From: RGEC01 sp964475595
Lineage (GTDB): Bacteria > Bacteroidota > Bacteroidia > NS11-12g > UBA955
DNA length: 64,000 nucleotides
NCBI GenBank assembly: GCA_964475595.1
Contig: CAYYXG010000001.1
Span: 124,001-188,000, forward strand
Direction: 5' to 3'
The notes below the pieces were generated by a model, which was not told the origin of the DNA, did not search any database, and saw only the letters and a list, made by a program, of their open reading frames with translations. Of this stretch, positions 60,268 to 64,000 are shown piece by piece (within the stretch, counting starts at the first letter, position 1; each line of letters begins with the position of its first letter). The position numbers and the translations under genes were made by a program.

Positions 60268-60275
60268 TATATTTG
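60268..60275 (+). promoter_or_regulatory. -7 promoter box TATATTTG
   Basis: A perfect TAnnTTTG match followed by C, 41 bases upstream of the ATG at 60317. Confidence 0.5.
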
Positions 60276-60316
60276 CATAAAAATCGAAAAATCGATTTGT
60301 TCTACCATAAATATTT

Positions 60317-63300
60317 ATGAAACAATACGTTTTACCCTCCCTGTTCAATACTTTTTGGATTAATCGTTCTTACCCAATGTGCAAATTATCCACATTAATC
60401 ATCAGTGTAGGGTTATTTTTTATGCCCCAAAATGGGTATGCCCAAAATTGTGCTGCCAATGCCGGATTGGATCAGGTTATCTGTGTCAATCAGTCGCTCA
60501 ACCTTAGCGGACAGGTATTCCAGCCCCAAAGCAATCCGGTTTATATCCGCTGGAAGCAAGTTTCGGGGCCCAATACCGCAACAATCAGCAATGCTGCTGC
60601 CACCGGAACGGCTGTTACCAACCTGATTCCGGGACAGTACATTTTTGAACTGGCCAATGCTTGCACCATTGATACCGCAAGAGACCGGGTAGCCATTACC
60701 GTATTGCAGCAAACGCCTACAGCGCTGGTGGGTAGAGATACCCAGGTTTGTTCTTTGACGGCGGTTAATTTATCGGGTAACACGCCACCTACCGGTGTAA
60801 CGGGCACATGGACATCAACCCCATCCAGCGGAACATTTTCTAACGCAAACAGCCCCACATCTACCTTTACTCCTACAGTAAATTCAACCATATACACATT
60901 AACATGGACGCTTAGCAACGGCGCTTGCAGTACTACTGCAAATATGATGGTTCGTGCGGTAGGTGCCACAACCCCTGTGAGTGCAGGCGCAGACATTACC
61001 GTTAGTTGTGATGGAACTTCCACCGTATTGAATGGTTCCAATCCGGGAGTGATGCCGCCACAATCCGTATTATGGACCTATGTGAGCGGTCCTGCCACCC
61101 CAGTTTTTAGCAGCCGAATTGTTCGCAACCCCACCATTTCCGGTCTGGTTGTGGGTACCTATGAATTTAAATATGAGGTTTCCGGTCCCTGTGCATCAGG
61201 TTCTGATAATGTAGTGGTTACCGTAAGTGATATTTTGGTTCCGCCTAACTCCGGAAATAATAAAAGTTATACCAGCTATTGCTCTGTGAATCCGGTAACC
61301 ACGGAAGTACTGAGCGGAGCGCCGCTGCTGCTTGGCGAAACGGCAAAATGGACCCAGGTTACGGGTACAGGTGCAACGTTTTCACCTAATGATTATGAAA
61401 GCAGTGTTACTGCCGGTAATTTGCTCGCCCCTTCCAAGTCCTGGTCATTTCGGTATACGAAAACAGGAGCCAACGGTTGTGTAACATTCTCAACCCACAA
61501 TGTATTTCGGGTGGATTCATTGATGAGTTTGACAGTTCCATCCAGCATCAGTCCTGCATGCAATGCCAATGCCATTTTTGATGTTTCTTGGACGGGTGCT
61601 TCCTCTACGGTGAATGAAGGCATGACAAGGGTTGTAACCTTTGTTTCCGGACCTGTAACGCCCACCGGTAGTCCATCGCGAAGCGGATTGAGCACCTATT
61701 CCGACAGATGGACGATTTCAAACCTGACAACGCCCGGAACGTATGTCTATCTCGTCACTTACTCAAATCAATGTGGAAGCCAAAGCCGATATATTACCAT
61801 CAATAACAGCAGAACGCCGGGAGCAGTTAATGCAGGTTCCAGCATTATCGTGCCATGTGCACAAAACTTTACCTATCCAACCGGTTTTACTGCCACGCCC
61901 GGAGCGCTTTCTTGGACCCAGGTGTCTGGGCCCAATACCGCCACATTGACCAATGCAAATACATCCGTATTAACCATGTCGAATCTGGCTTCCGGCCGTT
62001 ACATGATGCGACTTACTAATAGTGGTGGAGCCAATTGTCCGGCAAAGTCAGACACCATGCTTGTGATTGTGCCTCAGCAACCGACCACCACTGTGGTGCT
62101 AGGTCCGGATGATACCGTTTGTGCGGGTCGCCATCGTTTAAATGGAAGCAGGCCGGCCCCCGGTGAGCGCGGGACATGGACCGTTTCACCTTCCTCCGGC
62201 ATCACATTTTCCCCCAACAACACCAATCCCAGGGCGTATGCCGTTGGTTTGGCCGTGAATACGGTTTATACCTTTACATGGACCATCAGCGGGGCCTGCG
62301 GAAATAAATCAGACCAGCAGGTTATTACCACTTCTGCAACTGCAGCGCCACCGGTACCTAGTGCGGGAAGCGACCAGTGTATTTCATCATCATCCACCCT
62401 GGCAAATCTTTCAGGCAGTAGTCCGGGCACCGCAACCCCGCAATGGACAGCGCTCACCTCCGGGGCTACACTAAGCAGTTCAAACACCCAGAATACCACC
62501 GCCACTATAAGCGGTGGAACCGGTGTTTACGCTTTCCGGTATCAGCTCTCAATAGCCGGATGTGATGCATTTGATGATACGGTGTTGGTGAGCATTAACC
62601 ATAATGTTACCTCAGTGAATGCCGGTGCAGATCAGCAGGTATGTGGTTTATCACTGCCGACCGCCGTAACGCTTACCGCCAATATAGCCGCTCCTACAGG
62701 TGCTAATTCTTTGTGGAGTCAGGTAAGCGGCCCCGGCAGTGCAACCATTGCCACGCCTTCAGCTACTTCTACTCAGCTTTCCGGACTAGGAATCGGGGTG
62801 TATGAGATGATGTATTCCATTACCACAGGCACATGTACATCCGTGAGGGATACCATGAGTGTGATCATCAATGCCCCGCCAACAACTGCCAACGCAGGTT
62901 CCGATCAAAGTCTCTGCGGGGGAGGCACAGGGGGCACAGGGTCAGCAGTTTTGGCTGCTAATACGCCTACTTCAGGTTCAGGAATATGGAGTCTTGCAAG
63001 CGGTCCGGGCAGTGTTACATTTTCGAGTGTAAGCAGTCCAACTGCCACCGTTTCGGGCCTGATTTATGGAAATTATTATTTGGTTTGGAACATTACCCCA
63101 TCAGGAGGTGCCGGTATTTGCAATACCAGCACCGATACCATGGTGATCAGGGTGGTGCCTGCAGCTTATGCCGGGGAGGATGCCATTTATTGTAATGTAT
63201 CTAACGTGCAACTCAGCGGCAACACAGGGACATCAGGTACCTGGAGTTTTATCAGCGGTAGTTCTACTCCTTCAATCAGCGCCAACTCTTCATTTACCGC

Positions 63301-64000
63301 AATAGCTTCCGGTTTGGATCATGCCACTCTTGGATCTGTGTATGTGTTCCGCTACACACTGCCGGTGATTGGAAGTTGTTCATCTACGTTTGATGAGGTG
63401 ACCATTACCAATTATAGTAAACCTTCTCAGGCAGATGCCGGTAATGATATAGAAATTTGTCACAACGCATCTTCGGCAACATTGAGTGCCGTATTACCCA
63501 CAGCGGGGGTGGGCTATTGGCAATATATTTCGGGTCCGGGCACTCCATCTGCCGGAACAGGGAATGGTACTTTTACAGATTCGGTCATTCAAAATCTGGC
63601 TGCAGGAGTACACACATTCAGATTTTATGTATATACGCACCCCACGGCGTGTCTGGTATCCACCGATGATGTGATGGTAATTCGGGAAAGGCCGGCCAAT
63701 GCAGGCAATGATACAGCGGCGTGTTCCCCTGATTCCATTTTTCTCAACGGAGGACTATCGGCGTTTAACAATACCACTTGGAGTTATATTTCAGGCCCCG
63801 GGGCCCCGGTTTTCTCGGATGTTACCAATCCTAAAAGCCGCATTAAGAGTTTGCAGCCCGGTACTTACGTGTTGAGGTATACGTTAGATGGGCCTGTTGG
63901 GTGTGCATCCAATACGGATGATGTTCAAATTACCATTGACGAAAAAATTACTGGATTACAGGCGGGAAGAGACACCTTAATATGGGTTAACAATACCTTG
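60317..64000 (+). CDS. Giant PKD/Ig-like-repeat surface protein (3' truncated)
   Basis: The frame is open from ATG 60317 to the right edge, at least 1228 residues. The signal peptide is within the first 43 residues, ending MPQNGYAQ; ATG 60377 (MCKLSTLIIS) is an alternative start. The rest is a run of ~90-100-residue repeats with the pattern (N)AGxDxxxC...LxG...GxWxxxSGPGxxxxF...P...LxxGxYxFxYxxxxGxCxxxxDxVxV. Examples open NAGLDQVICVNQS, SAGADITVSCDGT, NAGADQQVCGLSL, NAGSDQSLCGGGT and DAGNDIEICHNAS. This is the repeat style of SprB-like T9SS adhesins. A sorting tail is expected past the edge. It shares the AAAAGCGTAGA element with its neighbour, so the two may be co-regulated surface proteins. 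Confidence 0.88.
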   Translation, partial: MKQYVLPSLFNTFWINRSYPMCKLSTLIISVGLFFMPQNGYAQNCAANAGLDQVICVNQSLNLSGQVFQPQSNPVYIRWKQVSGPNTATISNAAATGTAVTNLIPGQYIFELANACTIDTARDRVAITVLQQTPTALVGRDTQVCSLTAVNLSGNTPPTGVTGTWTSTPSSGTFSNANSPTSTFTPTVNSTIYTLTWTLSNGACSTTANMMVRAVGATTPVSAGADITVSCDGTSTVLNGSNPGVMPPQSVLWTYVSGPATPVFSSRIVRNPTISGLVVGTYEFKYEVSGPCASGSDNVVVTVSDILVPPNSGNNKSYTSYCSVNPVTTEVLSGAPLLLGETAKWTQVTGTGATFSPNDYESSVTAGNLLAPSKSWSFRYTKTGANGCVTFSTHNVFRVDSLMSLTVPSSISPACNANAIFDVSWTGASSTVNEGMTRVVTFVSGPVTPTGSPSRSGLSTYSDRWTISNLTTPGTYVYLVTYSNQCGSQSRYITINNSRTPGAVNAGSSIIVPCAQNFTYPTGFTATPGALSWTQVSGPNTATLTNANTSVLTMSNLASGRYMMRLTNSGGANCPAKSDTMLVIVPQQPTTTVVLGPDDTVCAGRHRLNGSRPAPGERGTWTVSPSSGITFSPNNTNPRAYAVGLAVNTVYTFTWTISGACGNKSDQQVITTSATAAPPVPSAGSDQCISSSSTLANLSGSSPGTATPQWTALTSGATLSSSNTQNTTATISGGTGVYAFRYQLSIAGCDAFDDTVLVSINHNVTSVNAGADQQVCGLSLPTAVTLTANIAAPTGANSLWSQVSGPGSATIATPSATSTQLSGLGIGVYEMMYSITTGTCTSVRDTMSVIINAPPTTANAGSDQSLCGGGTGGTGSAVLAANTPTSGSGIWSLASGPGSVTFSSVSSPTATVSGLIYGNYYLVWNITPSGGAGICNTSTDTMVIRVVPAAYAGEDAIYCNVSNVQLSGNTGTSGTWSFISGSSTPSISANSSFTAIASGLDHATLGSVYVFRYTLPVIGSCSSTFDEVTITNYSKPSQADAGNDIEICHNASSATLSAVLPTAGVGYWQYISGPGTPSAGTGNGTFTDSVIQNLAAGVHTFRFYVYTHPTACLVSTDDVMVIRERPANAGNDTAACSPDSIFLNGGLSAFNNTTWSYISGPGAPVFSDVTNPKSRIKSLQPGTYVLRYTLDGPVGCASNTDDVQITIDEKITGLQAGRDTLIWVNNTL

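Noticed and set aside
54716..64000. Repeats of the giant proteins as a CRISPR array
   Set aside because: The repeats are degenerate, in frame and protein-coding. There are no identical short direct repeats with unique spacers.
1..64000. tRNA or rRNA genes
   Set aside because: I found no convincing cloverleaf or rRNA segment in any intergenic space, though a dedicated scan was not possible.

Overview
The window reads as a scaffold of a Bacteroidota genome, probably of the Chitinophagales/Saprospiria kind, recovered as a draft assembly (there is a 100-base run of N at 46808-46907). The evidence is: type IX secretion (T9SS) C-terminal sorting domains on five proteins; a TonB-dependent receptor with a carboxypeptidase-like N-terminal domain; the DUF4271-hemD pair; a YtxJ-type bacillithiol protein; no visible Shine-Dalgarno sequences; and Bacteroidota -7 boxes (TAnnTTTG and close variants) lying only a few bases before many start codons.

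Layout. 0-6.4 kb: end of a membrane glycosyltransferase-like gene, then a minus-strand run recJ - terC - class V aminotransferase - SDR, headed by a PAT-type acetyltransferase. 6.4-15.5 kb: two T9SS cargo proteins flank the proton-translocating transhydrogenase operon (pntA split in two, then pntB); a YyaL-type thioredoxin-domain protein and a small exported protein follow. 15.5-22.2 kb: purH-pyrD, secA with a small DUF5522 gene, and hsp20. 22.3-34.1 kb: TonB receptor, tandem universal stress protein, a cysteine-rich PKD-repeat T9SS protein, hemW divergent from an outer-membrane beta-barrel gene that is followed by DUF4271 and hemD, then a methyltransferase. 34.0-35.3 kb: a previously unlisted 42-residue lipoprotein, ytxJ, a thioesterase and smpB.

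35.3-41.2 kb is an A+T-rich accessory island between housekeeping genes. It holds a DUF4116-like fragment, a two-helix membrane protein, a two-gene unit (738-residue protein of unknown type plus a HELFH metallopeptidase-like protein), a NADAR-domain protein, and a GIY-YIG-like gene broken by one in-frame stop. This is the best place in the window for an undescribed system.

41.3-54.5 kb returns to core genes: menD with an NAD(P)-binding protein and a metallo-beta-lactamase-fold hydrolase, a von Willebrand A T9SS protein, a cluster of short palindromic repeats around the assembly gap, lpdA, a candidate small structured RNA, a patatin-like phospholipase, typA, a small exported protein and prfC. 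54.7-64 kb carries two giant repeat-rich surface proteins; the second runs off the right edge. An 11-base sequence (AAAAGCGTAGA) recurs upstream of both and of a third exported-protein gene, suggesting shared control of surface proteins.

All calls are made by eye from the sequence. Family names rest on recalled motifs and no database search was run.
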